This document shows, in pieces, positions 36,372 to 45,103 of a stretch of DNA of 64,000 nt. The stretch's first letter is position 1. Each line of letters begins with the position of its first letter. The stretch is from Desulfobulbaceae bacterium (GTDB lineage Bacteria; Bacteroidota; Ignavibacteria; Kapaibacteriales; UBA2268): the NCBI GenBank assembly GCA_018335795.1, contig JAGXRP010000033.1, forward strand, positions 131,973 through 195,972, read 5' to 3'. The translations under genes and the position numbers were made by a program. The notes under the pieces are model-generated. The model was not told the origin of the DNA, did no database searches, and was given only the letters and a program-made list of their open reading frames with translations.

Positions 36372-37138
36372 CAAAAGAAATAGCTTTATCAAAAGAATTT
36401 ATGAAAGGTGTTTGGGACCAAAATCCTGTTCTTAAGCAAGCATTAGGTTTATGTCCTACTCTCGCAGTTACTGTTTCGGCAGTTAACGGTATTGCAATGG
36501 CTTTGGCAACAACATTCGTATTAGTTTTTTCGAGCCTCATAATTTCATTAATTAGAAATCTAATCCCTAATCAAGTCAGAATTGCATCTTTTATCGTTAT
36601 CATTGCAACATTTGTGACAATTGTTGACTTGGTAATGAAGGCGCAATTCCCCGAATTAAGCAAGTCATTAGGTCCATATATACCTTTAATCGTTGTAAAT
36701 TGTTTAATTTTGGGTCGCCAAGAAGCATTTTCGTCTAAAAACACTCCTTTTCGGTCTTTGATAGATTCTCTTGGTATGGGTACAGGATTTTTGATTGTAC
36801 TTTTTGTTTTAGGCGGAATAAGAGAAATTTTAAGTGCACGTACGTTACTCGGATTTCAAGTATTGCCCGACATGTACGAACCTTGGTTGGTCATGATATT
36901 ACCTGCCGGAGCATTCATAACTTTAGGATTTATGTTAGGGTTTTCAAATTTCTATGCTATGCACAAAAAAGAAAAAACTCACAAAGAAATTATTGATACC
37001 TACTTATCAAGCAAATCTCAAAGATTGGCAACACATAGAGCTGAAGTTTTGGCTCAAGAAAAAGCTGCTCTCGAAGCTAAAATGAAAGCTAAAGAGAAAA
37101 GCGACGACAAGCCTACAGATAATGATAACCAACAATAA
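36368..37138 (+). CDS. rnfE: RNF complex subunit E
   Basis: Integral membrane subunit of the ion channel part, related to NqrD. The 256-residue protein has about six helices with the family motif GLCPTLAVT near residue 27 and NCLILGRQEAF near 110. It has a charged C-terminal tail of about 50 residues, rich in lysine, aspartate and alanine, that is longer than in E. coli RsxE and probably faces the cytoplasm. Confidence 0.95.
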   Translation: MTKEIALSKEFMKGVWDQNPVLKQALGLCPTLAVTVSAVNGIAMALATTFVLVFSSLIISLIRNLIPNQVRIASFIVIIATFVTIVDLVMKAQFPELSKSLGPYIPLIVVNCLILGRQEAFSSKNTPFRSLIDSLGMGTGFLIVLFVLGGIREILSARTLLGFQVLPDMYEPWLVMILPAGAFITLGFMLGFSNFYAMHKKEKTHKEIIDTYLSSKSQRLATHRAEVLAQEKAALEAKMKAKEKSDDKPTDNDNQQ

Positions 37139-37150
37139 CAGGATACAAAA

Positions 37151-37729
37151 ATGGAAATAATCTTAATATTCTTATCATCAGCAATAGTTAACAACTTTGT
37201 TCTTGCATATTTTCTTGGTATTTGCCCATTTGTGGGAGTGTCAAGCAAATTATCTTCGGCATTTTCGATGGGAATGGCAACAACATTTGTAATGGTGATT
37301 ACAGCAATTGTTACTTGGTTAATTTACAATTTAATCTTGGTACCATATCACCTTGAGTTTCTCCAATATGTATCATTTATCCTTGTGATTGCTTCGCTTG
37401 TGCAATTTGTTGAGATGTTTGTCAAAAAAGTCAGTCAACCGCTATACAGAGCATTGGGTATCTTTCTACCCTTAATAACTACAAACTGTGCTATTTTGGG
37501 TTTAGCTCTGTTCATAGTATTGAAAGAATATAGCTTCATCGAAGGTATATTTTACGGAATCGGAGCAGGAGTCGGATTTACGATGGCTATTGCAATTATG
37601 GCGGGCATTCGTGAAGAAATCGAGTTGGCAGATGTGCCAAAAGCCTTCAGAGGTGCACCAATTACTATGATTATTGCCGGTATTTTAGCTCTTGCCTTTA
37701 TGGGATTTGCAGGAATGATTTCAGTATAA
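37151..37729 (+). CDS. rnfA: RNF complex subunit A
   Basis: Integral membrane subunit related to NqrE; together with RnfE it forms the inverted pair that surrounds a membrane [2Fe-2S] centre in this enzyme family. The 192-residue protein has six helices and the paired cysteine motifs NFVLAYFLGICPFVG near 17-31 and TTNCAILGLAL near 115. Length and motifs are standard. Confidence 0.95.
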   Translation: MEIILIFLSSAIVNNFVLAYFLGICPFVGVSSKLSSAFSMGMATTFVMVITAIVTWLIYNLILVPYHLEFLQYVSFILVIASLVQFVEMFVKKVSQPLYRALGIFLPLITTNCAILGLALFIVLKEYSFIEGIFYGIGAGVGFTMAIAIMAGIREEIELADVPKAFRGAPITMIIAGILALAFMGFAGMISV

Positions 37730-37731
37730 GT

Positions 37732-38712
37732 ATGAAAATTTTTTTGCTTATATTATTCGTTGTAGTATTTGTGGCTTCATGCGATAAATCAAAAGAAGTT
37801 ACAAAGGAACCTTTTATTAGGTCAACAATATGTATGGGTACATCCTTAGAAATCAAAGTTCTTGATTTCGACGAGGATTCGGCAACTGTAATTACCAATT
37901 TAGCTATTGAAGAAGCTGAACGGATTAATCAGAAATTTTCTACATATATTGACGATAATTACATGGCTTGGCTCAATTCTGTTAATGATACATTAATCCA
38001 AGTTGATGATGAAACATATTTCTTGCTTGAACGATGCGACAAAATTCACAATGAAACTCTTGGCGGATTCGACCCTGCTGTTGGGAATTTAATAGATTTG
38101 TTGGGCTTCGAGAAAGGAAGCCCTCACTTACCCTCTCAGCATCAAATTGATAGCGTATTGAAGGAAGTAGGATGGAAACATATCGAACTATTGGGAAGCA
38201 ATTCTATCAAAAAGAAATCACATATCAAATTGAATTTTGGTGGGATTGCCAAAGGCTACGCAGTTGATAGATTATTCCATATCTTGGATTCTCTTGGTAT
38301 GGACAACTTCTTAATCAACTTTGGTGGTGAAGTGAAGGCTAAGGGAGATAACTGGACTATCGGAATTCAACATCCGAGAATACAAAAGGAACTGCTTGGG
38401 GTTTTGAAACTGGACCAAACTGGTTCGGCAACTTCGGGCGATTACGAACGATATTTCAAAAAAGATAATAAACGATATAATCATATAATCAATCCCGTAA
38501 GCGGCTATCCCGCAGATGAATGTATGAGCGTCACAATTATCGGAAGCGATATGACTGATGCTGACGGTTATGCTACAGGTATTTTTGTCTTGGGTGCTAA
38601 AAAAGGCTTGGAAATCATTGAATCAATCCCCGAAATCGAGGGAATGGTCATAGATTCAGCCGGCACAACATTCATGTCAACAGGGTTTGATAAATATTTT
38701 AGGAGTAATTAA
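37732..38712 (+). CDS. apbE: FAD:protein FMN transferase
   Basis: Exported enzyme that splits FAD and attaches FMN to threonines in RnfD and RnfG. The 326-residue protein has a lipoprotein signal with lipobox VASC (Cys17) and the family motifs NFGGIAKGYAVD near 165 and SATSGDYERYF near 230, plus a metal-binding DADGYATG near 280. It lies between rnfA and rnfB; its placement inside the operon ties it to RNF maturation. Confidence 0.95.
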   Translation: MKIFLLILFVVVFVASCDKSKEVTKEPFIRSTICMGTSLEIKVLDFDEDSATVITNLAIEEAERINQKFSTYIDDNYMAWLNSVNDTLIQVDDETYFLLERCDKIHNETLGGFDPAVGNLIDLLGFEKGSPHLPSQHQIDSVLKEVGWKHIELLGSNSIKKKSHIKLNFGGIAKGYAVDRLFHILDSLGMDNFLINFGGEVKAKGDNWTIGIQHPRIQKELLGVLKLDQTGSATSGDYERYFKKDNKRYNHIINPVSGYPADECMSVTIIGSDMTDADGYATGIFVLGAKKGLEIIESIPEIEGMVIDSAGTTFMSTGFDKYFRSN

Positions 38713-39549
38713 ATGGAACCGACTTTAATTTTAGCAATAGCAACTATGGGTGGACTGGGATTATTCTTTGCGGCAGGATTAGCGATTGCCGACAAAAAAT
38801 TAGCAGTAGAAGATAATCCTTTTGTAGTAAAAATAAATGAAGTTTTGCCGGGTGTAAATTGTGGTGCTTGCGGCAAAGCAGGGTGTTATGATTTCGCAGT
38901 CAATGTTGCCGAAGGTACAGCATCTGTTACAGGTTGTCCTGTTGGAGGTTCAGATACTGCCAAAGAAATTGCCATGATAATGGGTGTAGAAGCCGCAGAT
39001 TCGGAAGTAAAGACAATCCCGCGAATTCTTTGCAAAGGTGGAAATAGCGAAGCAGTCAACAAAATGGTGGATTACTATGGTCCATTAAGTTGCTCAGCTA
39101 TGGAAATCGTTTCAGGTGGCGAAAAGCAATGTCTTTACGGTTGTCTCGGAGCAGGCGATTGTGTTGACGCTTGCCCATTCGATGCACTCGTAATGAACGA
39201 CAATGGTATTCCCGAAGTCGTGCCGGATTTGTGTACAAGTTGCGGAATTTGTGTCAAATCGTGTCCGAGAGATATTATTGAAATGCACCCGATTGACCAG
39301 ACTGTTTTCGTATTTTGCAAAAATCAAGACGACCCTAAAACTGCGAAAGAAGTTTGCAATGTTTCGTGTATAGCTTGTGGTATTTGTGCTCGCAAATCTG
39401 ACGGCGGAATCGAAATCATAAACAATGTTGGTGTGATTAATTATTCATTGCTCGACGACACGAAAATTCCGTTCGAAAAGTGTAAATCCGGTGCCATCCA
39501 AAAGATTGACCTTGAGTTAGACCTTGGGATAAAAATGAAGAAAAATTAA
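38713..39549 (+). CDS. rnfB: RNF complex subunit B, with extra C-terminal cysteines
   Basis: Ferredoxin-interacting subunit. The 278-residue protein has a membrane helix (about 5-24), an N-terminal cluster with Cys50, 53, 58 and 75, a two-cluster ferredoxin domain (Cys144, 150, 154 and Cys174, 177, 180, 184, with Cys140 before), and a further C-terminal set (Cys215, 219, 222, 225, 257). The last set is absent from the short E. coli RsxB and may bind another cluster. It follows apbE directly. Confidence 0.93.
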   Translation: MEPTLILAIATMGGLGLFFAAGLAIADKKLAVEDNPFVVKINEVLPGVNCGACGKAGCYDFAVNVAEGTASVTGCPVGGSDTAKEIAMIMGVEAADSEVKTIPRILCKGGNSEAVNKMVDYYGPLSCSAMEIVSGGEKQCLYGCLGAGDCVDACPFDALVMNDNGIPEVVPDLCTSCGICVKSCPRDIIEMHPIDQTVFVFCKNQDDPKTAKEVCNVSCIACGICARKSDGGIEIINNVGVINYSLLDDTKIPFEKCKSGAIQKIDLELDLGIKMKKN

Positions 39550-39550
39550 A

Positions 39551-39970
39551 ATGGAAGAGTTGCTCGAAACCGGGACGGTGATTTCCATTGAAGACGATGT
39601 TGCCCAAGTTAGGCTGCATACCAAAGAAAAATGTGGCGAATGCAACAGTATTTTCTGTGGCATAAACGAAAAAGGCGAAAACATACTCTCTGCCAGAACA
39701 AAAGCCGATACAAAAATCGGTGATAGCGTTACGATTTCAATTCGCGGCAAAACGCTTGTTGCCGCAACGATGGTGCTATATGTAGTGCCAATGATATTGC
39801 TGACAATTGCGATTTACGTCGGGATATATGCGCTCGGTTTATCGGAACTCTATTCATTCGGCTTTGCCTTAGCCGTTCTCGCAGTCCATTATTTGATAGT
39901 ATATTTCACCGGACTTCTATCCAAACAACAATCACAAATACCCCAGATTGTGGAGAGTGTCTCGTCTTAA
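39551..39970 (+). CDS. RseC/MucC-type membrane protein
   Basis: A 139-residue protein of the RseC family, associated in E. coli with the SoxR-reducing Rsx/RNF system. The N-terminal domain of about 70 residues has three cysteines in KCGECNSIFCG near 32-42, followed by two membrane helices (about 75-94 and 101-120) and a short tail. It begins one base after the rnfB stop and ends the operon. A cysteine-linked redox or cluster role is inferred. Confidence 0.88.
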   Translation: MEELLETGTVISIEDDVAQVRLHTKEKCGECNSIFCGINEKGENILSARTKADTKIGDSVTISIRGKTLVAATMVLYVVPMILLTIAIYVGIYALGLSELYSFGFALAVLAVHYLIVYFTGLLSKQQSQIPQIVESVSS

Positions 39971-39990
39971 AAGGGTTTGTAAAAAATAGT

Positions 39991-40008
39991 CCACGAATTT
40001 ATTCGTGG
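39991..40008. repeat. Perfect palindrome, copy 1 of a short dispersed unit
   Basis: CCACGAAT, TT, ATTCGTGG: eight bases of perfect symmetry. No T-run follows, so it is a poor terminator. The core CACGAATTTATTCG recurs at 40209-40222 in the same gap. Confidence 0.6.
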
Positions 40009-40072
40009 AGAAAGATATAAAATCATCATCCTCAATTTTTGTAGGGACAGAACAGTCTTCTGGCTTATAAAT

Positions 40073-40146
40073 TGTCATTCTGAGCCGAAGGTGAAGAATC
40101 AAGTTTTCATAAAATACATGGATTCTTCACTTCATTCAGAATGACA
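40073..40146. repeat. REP/MITE-like inverted repeat
   Basis: Arms at 40073-40100 and 40121-40146 pair as a long imperfect inverted repeat, both of the form TGTCATTCTGA...GAAGAATC, with a 20-base centre. From memory, this 'GTCATTCTGAGCGAAGCGAAGAATC' unit is a frequent dispersed repeat in many bacterial genomes. There is no coding capacity. Confidence 0.75.
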
Positions 40147-40207
40147 TAGTTTATTAGATGTTCCACACCTCGGAAGGGTAGCACATCTATAACATCATTT
40201 ACCATAC

Positions 40208-40226
40208 GCACGAATTTATTCGGGGC
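40208..40226. repeat. Imperfect palindrome, copy 2 of the CACGAATTTATTCG unit
   Basis: GCACGAATTTATTCGGGGC shares 14 bases (CACGAATTTATTCG) exactly with the palindrome at 39991-40008, about 217 bases away, but has lost symmetry at its ends. It lies 22 bases after the end of the convergent alkaline phosphatase gene. Confidence 0.55.
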
Positions 40227-40247
40227 TATGTTTTTCTTTGCTTTCCC

Positions 40248-41675
40248 CTACTTCCCGACTTCCAATAGCATGAAGATTGCATTGGGGACATCGGTCAAAT
40301 CTATAAAGCGTCCGCGAATCATGTCTGAATTGTTTGCCAAACGATTATAAATTTCACTTCCGGCACCTTTTGCAAAAAATGGAATCAAAATATTCGTGTG
40401 GTTTGTATGATTATACCTCAAACCGGGCATATTGCCTTTGCCATTATTAATGATTGGGTTTGTGTTTGGGTTGTTGTTGTTTTCTATGGGTCCGGTGACA
40501 TAGCCGCAATCATGGTCGCCTGTAACGATAACCAAATTTTCGTCCCATGAGCTCTTGCTTTCTACCCAATCCACTACTGCTTTGACGGACATATTGAAAT
40601 CAGTCATCTCTTCAATCATTCTTGGAGCGACATTTGCGTGATTAGCCCAATCAACCGCCCCACCCTCTATCATTAAGAAGAATCCATTGGGGTTATTATC
40701 CAACACGTTTATCGCCGCTTTTGTCATTTCCGCAAGAGTCGGCACTTCATTATTGAATGGGATTTCAAATGCATTAGTATAATTCTCTTCTGTCCTATTA
40801 AATTGTAATGTTTCCAAAACCTTTGGTACACCGACAACACGCTTAGGAGTCTCCCCCGACATTAATTTTTGGAATTGGTCACGCGATTCGATTAAAGTCC
40901 ATTGGTCGGATTTTCCGTCGCCGTCAATATCTTGAACTATGCTATTACCGGAAAGTGATGAAGTAGAGAATTTTGTTTTGCCTGCTTTTAAATCATTCCA
41001 AGCATCTTTGCCGCCAACGAGCTTATAATTGTAGTCGCTTTCGTTTGCTTTCTTTCCTGATTTGTCGAAATTGGGATGCCCGGCACCCATTATCACATCT
41101 ACCTTACTATCGAGAAGCATTGAAAGGGCGATTTCCGAATAATTATCTCTATGAACATTGTGGGCAACAAAAGTAGCAGGTGTTGCATGTGAAAAATAAA
41201 CTGATGTGATAACTCCGGCAGCCCGCCCGATAGATTTGAATTTTTCTGTCAGATTTGGCAATGGTTTCTTAGACAAATCCATTCCAATGGCGCCGTTATA
41301 AGTCTTTACGCCCGTAGCTAAAGCAGTACCGGCAGCACCTGAACAAGTTGCGCCATTTTTAGCGGATTCAAAATCTGACCATGCACGATATGAATTATAA
41401 CCTACGCTCCAATTTTGGGGAATCTCTGCATCCGAAACTTTTGCAGGGTAAGTTGACATAAACAACTGAATATCGAAATCGCGATATATGGATTTGCCTT
41501 TTTCGCCATCGTTGAAATACTCTGTGGCATCAATACATGATTCAGACCATCCATCAGCTATCATAATGATTACATTTTTGGGGGTCTTGAAATTGCCTTG
41601 TGATTTGGCTTGAAATTGAAAAACCACAAATACAAAAAGGATAATAGACAAAAACTTAAATCTATTGGTTTTCAT
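40248..41675 (-). CDS. Alkaline phosphatase family protein (divergent)
   Basis: Exported phosphomonoesterase of the PhoA superfamily. The start at 41675 gives a normal signal peptide and has AAGG upstream; a -7 element at 41704 would place earlier codons before the transcript. The 475-residue protein keeps the nucleophile in TCSGAAGTALATGVKT, the metal residues in MIEGGAVDWANHA and TGDHDCGY and a later histidine (NHTNHTN). The residue before the nucleophile, Asp101 in E. coli, is Cys here. Activity is likely but the substrate is uncertain. Confidence 0.85.
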   Translation of the reverse strand: MKTNRFKFLSIILFVFVVFQFQAKSQGNFKTPKNVIIMIADGWSESCIDATEYFNDGEKGKSIYRDFDIQLFMSTYPAKVSDAEIPQNWSVGYNSYRAWSDFESAKNGATCSGAAGTALATGVKTYNGAIGMDLSKKPLPNLTEKFKSIGRAAGVITSVYFSHATPATFVAHNVHRDNYSEIALSMLLDSKVDVIMGAGHPNFDKSGKKANESDYNYKLVGGKDAWNDLKAGKTKFSTSSLSGNSIVQDIDGDGKSDQWTLIESRDQFQKLMSGETPKRVVGVPKVLETLQFNRTEENYTNAFEIPFNNEVPTLAEMTKAAINVLDNNPNGFFLMIEGGAVDWANHANVAPRMIEEMTDFNMSVKAVVDWVESKSSWDENLVIVTGDHDCGYVTGPIENNNNPNTNPIINNGKGNMPGLRYNHTNHTNILIPFFAKGAGSEIYNRLANNSDMIRGRFIDLTDVPNAIFMLLEVGK

Positions 41676-41703
41676 TTTTAGACCTTTGAATGACAAATTT
41701 GAA

Positions 41704-41711
41704 CAAATATA
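41704..41711 (-). promoter_or_regulatory. Probable -7 element of the alkaline phosphatase gene
   Basis: Minus strand TATATTTG, about 28 bases before the chosen ATG. The -33 box is not clear. No PHO-box-like repeat is evident. Confidence 0.5.
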
Positions 41712-41756
41712 CATTTCGAATGTTAAACAGTGATTAATTAAAAATAAATGATATGT

Positions 41757-42326
41757 TTAAGGATTTAATTCTTTGTATCGGAAACAAGTTTTCTTGTGGT
41801 CATTGACCATTCCGGCGGCTTGCATGAAAGCATAACATATCGTACTGCCCACGAATTTGAATCCCAATTTCTTAAGTTCTTTGGACATTGCGTCGGATTC
41901 CGGGCTTGTCGCTTTGACATCGGAAATATTTTCGACATTGTTTTGAATCGTTTTTCCACCGGTAAATTGCCAAATAAATGCATCGAATGAGCCATACTTT
42001 GCTTGAATTTCCAGAAATAATTGAGCATTTGTAACAGTAGTCTGAATCTTAGACCTATTCCGAATTATTCCGGCATCTTGCATTAGTGATTCGATTTTAT
42101 CTGGAGTATAAGCTGAAATTATTACGGGGTCGAATGAATCGAATGCAGCTCGGAAATTTTCGCGTTTGTTCAAAATAGTTTTCCAACTAAGTCCTGCTTG
42201 GAATGCATCGAGCACCATAAATTCAAACAATTTTCTGTCGTCATGTAGTGGTACTCCCCATTCTGTGTCGTGATAATGCATCTCGAGTTCGGAGTTGACG
42301 CACCACTCGCATCTAATTTTGTGCAT
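41757..42326 (-). CDS. tag: DNA-3-methyladenine glycosylase I
   Basis: Removes 3-methyladenine from alkylated DNA. The 189-residue protein has the Tag start with CEWC...HYHDTEWGVP; Cys6 and His19 (the HDTEW histidine) and the C-terminal His and Cys in NDHKKTCFR correspond to the zinc-snap ligands of E. coli Tag. Its first codons overlap the end of the TlpA-like gene by 14 bases, so it is translated from the same transcript. Confidence 0.95.
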   Translation of the reverse strand: MHKIRCEWCVNSELEMHYHDTEWGVPLHDDRKLFEFMVLDAFQAGLSWKTILNKRENFRAAFDSFDPVIISAYTPDKIESLMQDAGIIRNRSKIQTTVTNAQLFLEIQAKYGSFDAFIWQFTGGKTIQNNVENISDVKATSPESDAMSKELKKLGFKFVGSTICYAFMQAAGMVNDHKKTCFRYKELNP

Positions 42327-44226
42327 TTTGTCCTTCTAAATGAATCAAAAAGTTAGTTTTATCCACGACTTCATCAATAAATGCTTTAGCACTCGAAAAT
42401 CCTGCAATGGTAAATCGACAAACACCATTTGAATCAAAAATATATGTAACCGGAAGTCCGGTAATCCCCAAACTCATCGGCACAACATCAAGTTCGTCCC
42501 AAACAAGAGGAACGTTCGGAAAATCTCTTTTAAAATATGAATCAATGGCTTCCTTTTTATCTTTTGTTTTTTCCCAAATGCTAACAAGTGCAACTTCGAC
42601 ACCTTCGTCTTCATCAAAAAATGCATTAATTTCTTCGAGAGCAGGAATAGTTGCGTGGCAAGGTCCGCACCAAGTTGACCAAAAGGATAAAATAAAAATC
42701 TTCCCGTTTAAATCATCAAGATTTATTAGCCGACCATCGTATGCAGTCAAAAATAGTTTACTCGGGCGTGCTTGTGCTAACATTTCGATTTGATATTTTT
42801 GGTATCGCTTCATTTTGCTTAGACTTTGCAAAGAATCTAAAATTAACTCACGGTTGTCGTCTCTGTAATATCGTCCAAACTGAGTAATTAGAAATTCAGA
42901 AGAGATAGAGTTGGAAAAGGCACTGAACAAAAGTTTAAGCACCCTTGTAGAATCGGACTGTTTATCAGCTAAATTGATTGCATTTTCGTAAAGATTGACT
43001 GTCGCTTCGTCCCCAAATAAGTCCAAAGCTTTTTCATAATACCCAACAGCACCAGCAGGGTCTAATTTAGAATTAACATCCGCTTTAATTTCGTAAATAC
43101 TTGCAAGTTTTTTATTATTAATTCGCGCCCATTCCCTATCGGTCATATAAGATGGCTTGTTTAAACTATTTTCAGATACCACAATTTTAACAGATAAATC
43201 AAGAAGCGAATCAATCATATCAAGTCGCTGTTGCCCTTTGATTGCAGGCAATATAGCATCGTTGCTGAATATATCCCAAGCAAGTTTAGAAAAAACTTCA
43301 GGTATGAGCAATCTTCGAGCTTCAATAAATTCAAAAAGGCTTTCGAATCTTTTTGTTTGAATATATGAAGTAATTACTGCCGAATATACATTATTAACAT
43401 CATTTGAATTTGGGAAGCGGTCTATAAATTGAGCAGCTAATTCGACAAATTTTGGCATGTCTGCCGCTTGGGAAAGTTTCGAAATTGCGTCTTCCTCAGC
43501 GAGTTTACTCAATGGATTCGTCTGCACAAAATTACTAACTAACGCCTCACCGTCATTGTTCCTCTGAATTGCATTCAAAAGTCTGTGGGCGGCTTTAACT
43601 TCATTTTCAGTAATATAATTTTTTTTCTCAGAAAGCATTTGAGTCGCTTTTTCCTTAAATCCTTGCAAGGAAATTTTTTTCATATCATATCGCAATGAAA
43701 GCAAGCCAACTTGCGAAGGGAAATTGTCGGGATAAAGCTCAACTTCGCGTTCCATTCTTTTATGAGCAGAATCAAGATTGACGATTGGATTCAAATTGGG
43801 CGATGATGCACCCATCAAAGCCAAAGCCGAAAACAAATGTGCATCACGTTGGATGTTTCCTTCGTTATTTTCAATATAAAGTTCCCAATAATTTTGTCTG
43901 TTTTTGTCATATAAATTCTCGTCAAATTCTACAAATGCAATCACATAAACCCAATTTCCGGACAATGTAAAATTACCAATATATGAATCACCTTGCAAAA
44001 CTAATGGCACTGATAAGCCTTGGGGATTGTTCAATTGCGGTGTGAATCCATAAACCATGGCATACACAGTATCAATTCTACTAAAAATGGAATCTTTGTC
44101 CTGATAATTAAGAGTAATATTTTCGCCGAAAGCCGGATTTGCAGGTTCAAATCTCAATTCAGCTTTCAAAATTGAAAAAGAAATTAATGACATTAAAACA
44201 ATCAGATGGATAAAGAATTTTTTCAT
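42313..44226 (-). CDS. Exported protein with C-terminal TlpA-like thioredoxin domain
   Basis: A 637-residue protein with a signal peptide (about residues 1-22), a long middle part of TPR-like helices and no clear enzyme domain, and a C-terminal thioredoxin fold from about 490. The redox motif is WCGPC with Cys520 and Cys523, followed by a cis-proline segment GITGLPVTYIFD. It probably acts as a periplasmic disulfide reductase tethered to a repeat scaffold. It lies between a LOG gene and tag, an unusual company for a redox protein. Confidence 0.85.
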   Translation of the reverse strand: MKKFFIHLIVLMSLISFSILKAELRFEPANPAFGENITLNYQDKDSIFSRIDTVYAMVYGFTPQLNNPQGLSVPLVLQGDSYIGNFTLSGNWVYVIAFVEFDENLYDKNRQNYWELYIENNEGNIQRDAHLFSALALMGASSPNLNPIVNLDSAHKRMEREVELYPDNFPSQVGLLSLRYDMKKISLQGFKEKATQMLSEKKNYITENEVKAAHRLLNAIQRNNDGEALVSNFVQTNPLSKLAEEDAISKLSQAADMPKFVELAAQFIDRFPNSNDVNNVYSAVITSYIQTKRFESLFEFIEARRLLIPEVFSKLAWDIFSNDAILPAIKGQQRLDMIDSLLDLSVKIVVSENSLNKPSYMTDREWARINNKKLASIYEIKADVNSKLDPAGAVGYYEKALDLFGDEATVNLYENAINLADKQSDSTRVLKLLFSAFSNSISSEFLITQFGRYYRDDNRELILDSLQSLSKMKRYQKYQIEMLAQARPSKLFLTAYDGRLINLDDLNGKIFILSFWSTWCGPCHATIPALEEINAFFDEDEGVEVALVSIWEKTKDKKEAIDSYFKRDFPNVPLVWDELDVVPMSLGITGLPVTYIFDSNGVCRFTIAGFSSAKAFIDEVVDKTNFLIHLEGQNAQN

Positions 44227-44239
44227 TTCTTACTACTTG

Positions 44240-45085
44240 TTATATTACAATATTTTTTGTCAGATATTCAAAAGCTTCGTCTGCCGAATCAGCGTAAACA
44301 AACAAATCCAAATCTTTTTGGTTAATCATACCCATTTCAACAAGGAAATCAAAATTTATAAGATTTTGCCAAAATTTTTTGTTGAAAAGCAATATTGGGA
44401 GCGGTTTTGTAACTTTCATGGTTTGCTTCAAAGTAAGCAATTCCATTAGTTCATCGAGAGTTCCAAATCCTCCCGGCATAGCAACTATGGCTTTGGCATA
44501 ATAAACGAACCAGAATTTGCGCATGAAGAAATAGTGAAATTCAAAGTTCAAATCGGGTGTTATGTAATTATTCGGATATTGTTCAAATGGTAATGATATA
44601 TTCAGACCGATTGTTGGCTCGCCTGCTCGTTTAGCACCTCGATTAGCGGCTTCCATCATTCCGGGACCACCACCGGTACAAACTAACACTCGTTTATTAT
44701 CAGGTAAGGATGCCGACCAAAGTGATAGTTTTTCTGCAAGGATGACTGCTTCGTTATAACAATTTGTCATTTCGTATGTGTTCATTAATCTTTCGATTTC
44801 GGCTTGAAATACTAACTTCTGTTCAAGGTCAGCATTAGCCATTTTATCATTCAAATCTTTTAACTTTATATCAAATTCGTCAAGCGATAATGTTCTGGCA
44901 GACCCGTAAAATACGATTGTTCCTTTTATACCATATTTACGGAAGTAATGCTCCGGGTACTGATATTCGGAGATTAGGCGAATTATCCTTCCTTCAGCGC
45001 CGTGAATAAAATCTTTGTTATCATATGCTTTACTTGCTTTTTCTATTCTGCTTTTAGCAACTTTTTCAGGTTCTCTGAATTCCAT
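44240..45085 (-). CDS. LOG family protein (TIGR00730-like)
   Basis: A 281-residue protein of the LOG family, often mislabelled lysine decarboxylase. Members can release a base from nucleoside 5'-monophosphates (phosphoribohydrolase). The key motifs GGGPGMMEAANRGA near 145 and PGGFGTLDELMEL near 206 are intact. An N-terminal region of about 60 residues is longer than in minimal LOG proteins. The exact substrate in this organism is unknown. It lies 18 bases after the SDR gene. Confidence 0.9.
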   Translation of the reverse strand: MEFREPEKVAKSRIEKASKAYDNKDFIHGAEGRIIRLISEYQYPEHYFRKYGIKGTIVFYGSARTLSLDEFDIKLKDLNDKMANADLEQKLVFQAEIERLMNTYEMTNCYNEAVILAEKLSLWSASLPDNKRVLVCTGGGPGMMEAANRGAKRAGEPTIGLNISLPFEQYPNNYITPDLNFEFHYFFMRKFWFVYYAKAIVAMPGGFGTLDELMELLTLKQTMKVTKPLPILLFNKKFWQNLINFDFLVEMGMINQKDLDLFVYADSADEAFEYLTKNIVI

Positions 45086-45103
45086 TTATACTCCATTCGT
45101 TAT

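Noticed and set aside
39991-40008. Palindrome as the terminator of the RNF operon
   Set aside because: It has a two-base loop and no T-run, and its core is repeated in the gap, so a repeat element is the better reading.
42407-42793. A 128-residue open frame opposite the TlpA-like thioredoxin domain
   Set aside because: Antisense to the WCGPC-containing region; composition is serine-rich as expected from a shadow frame.
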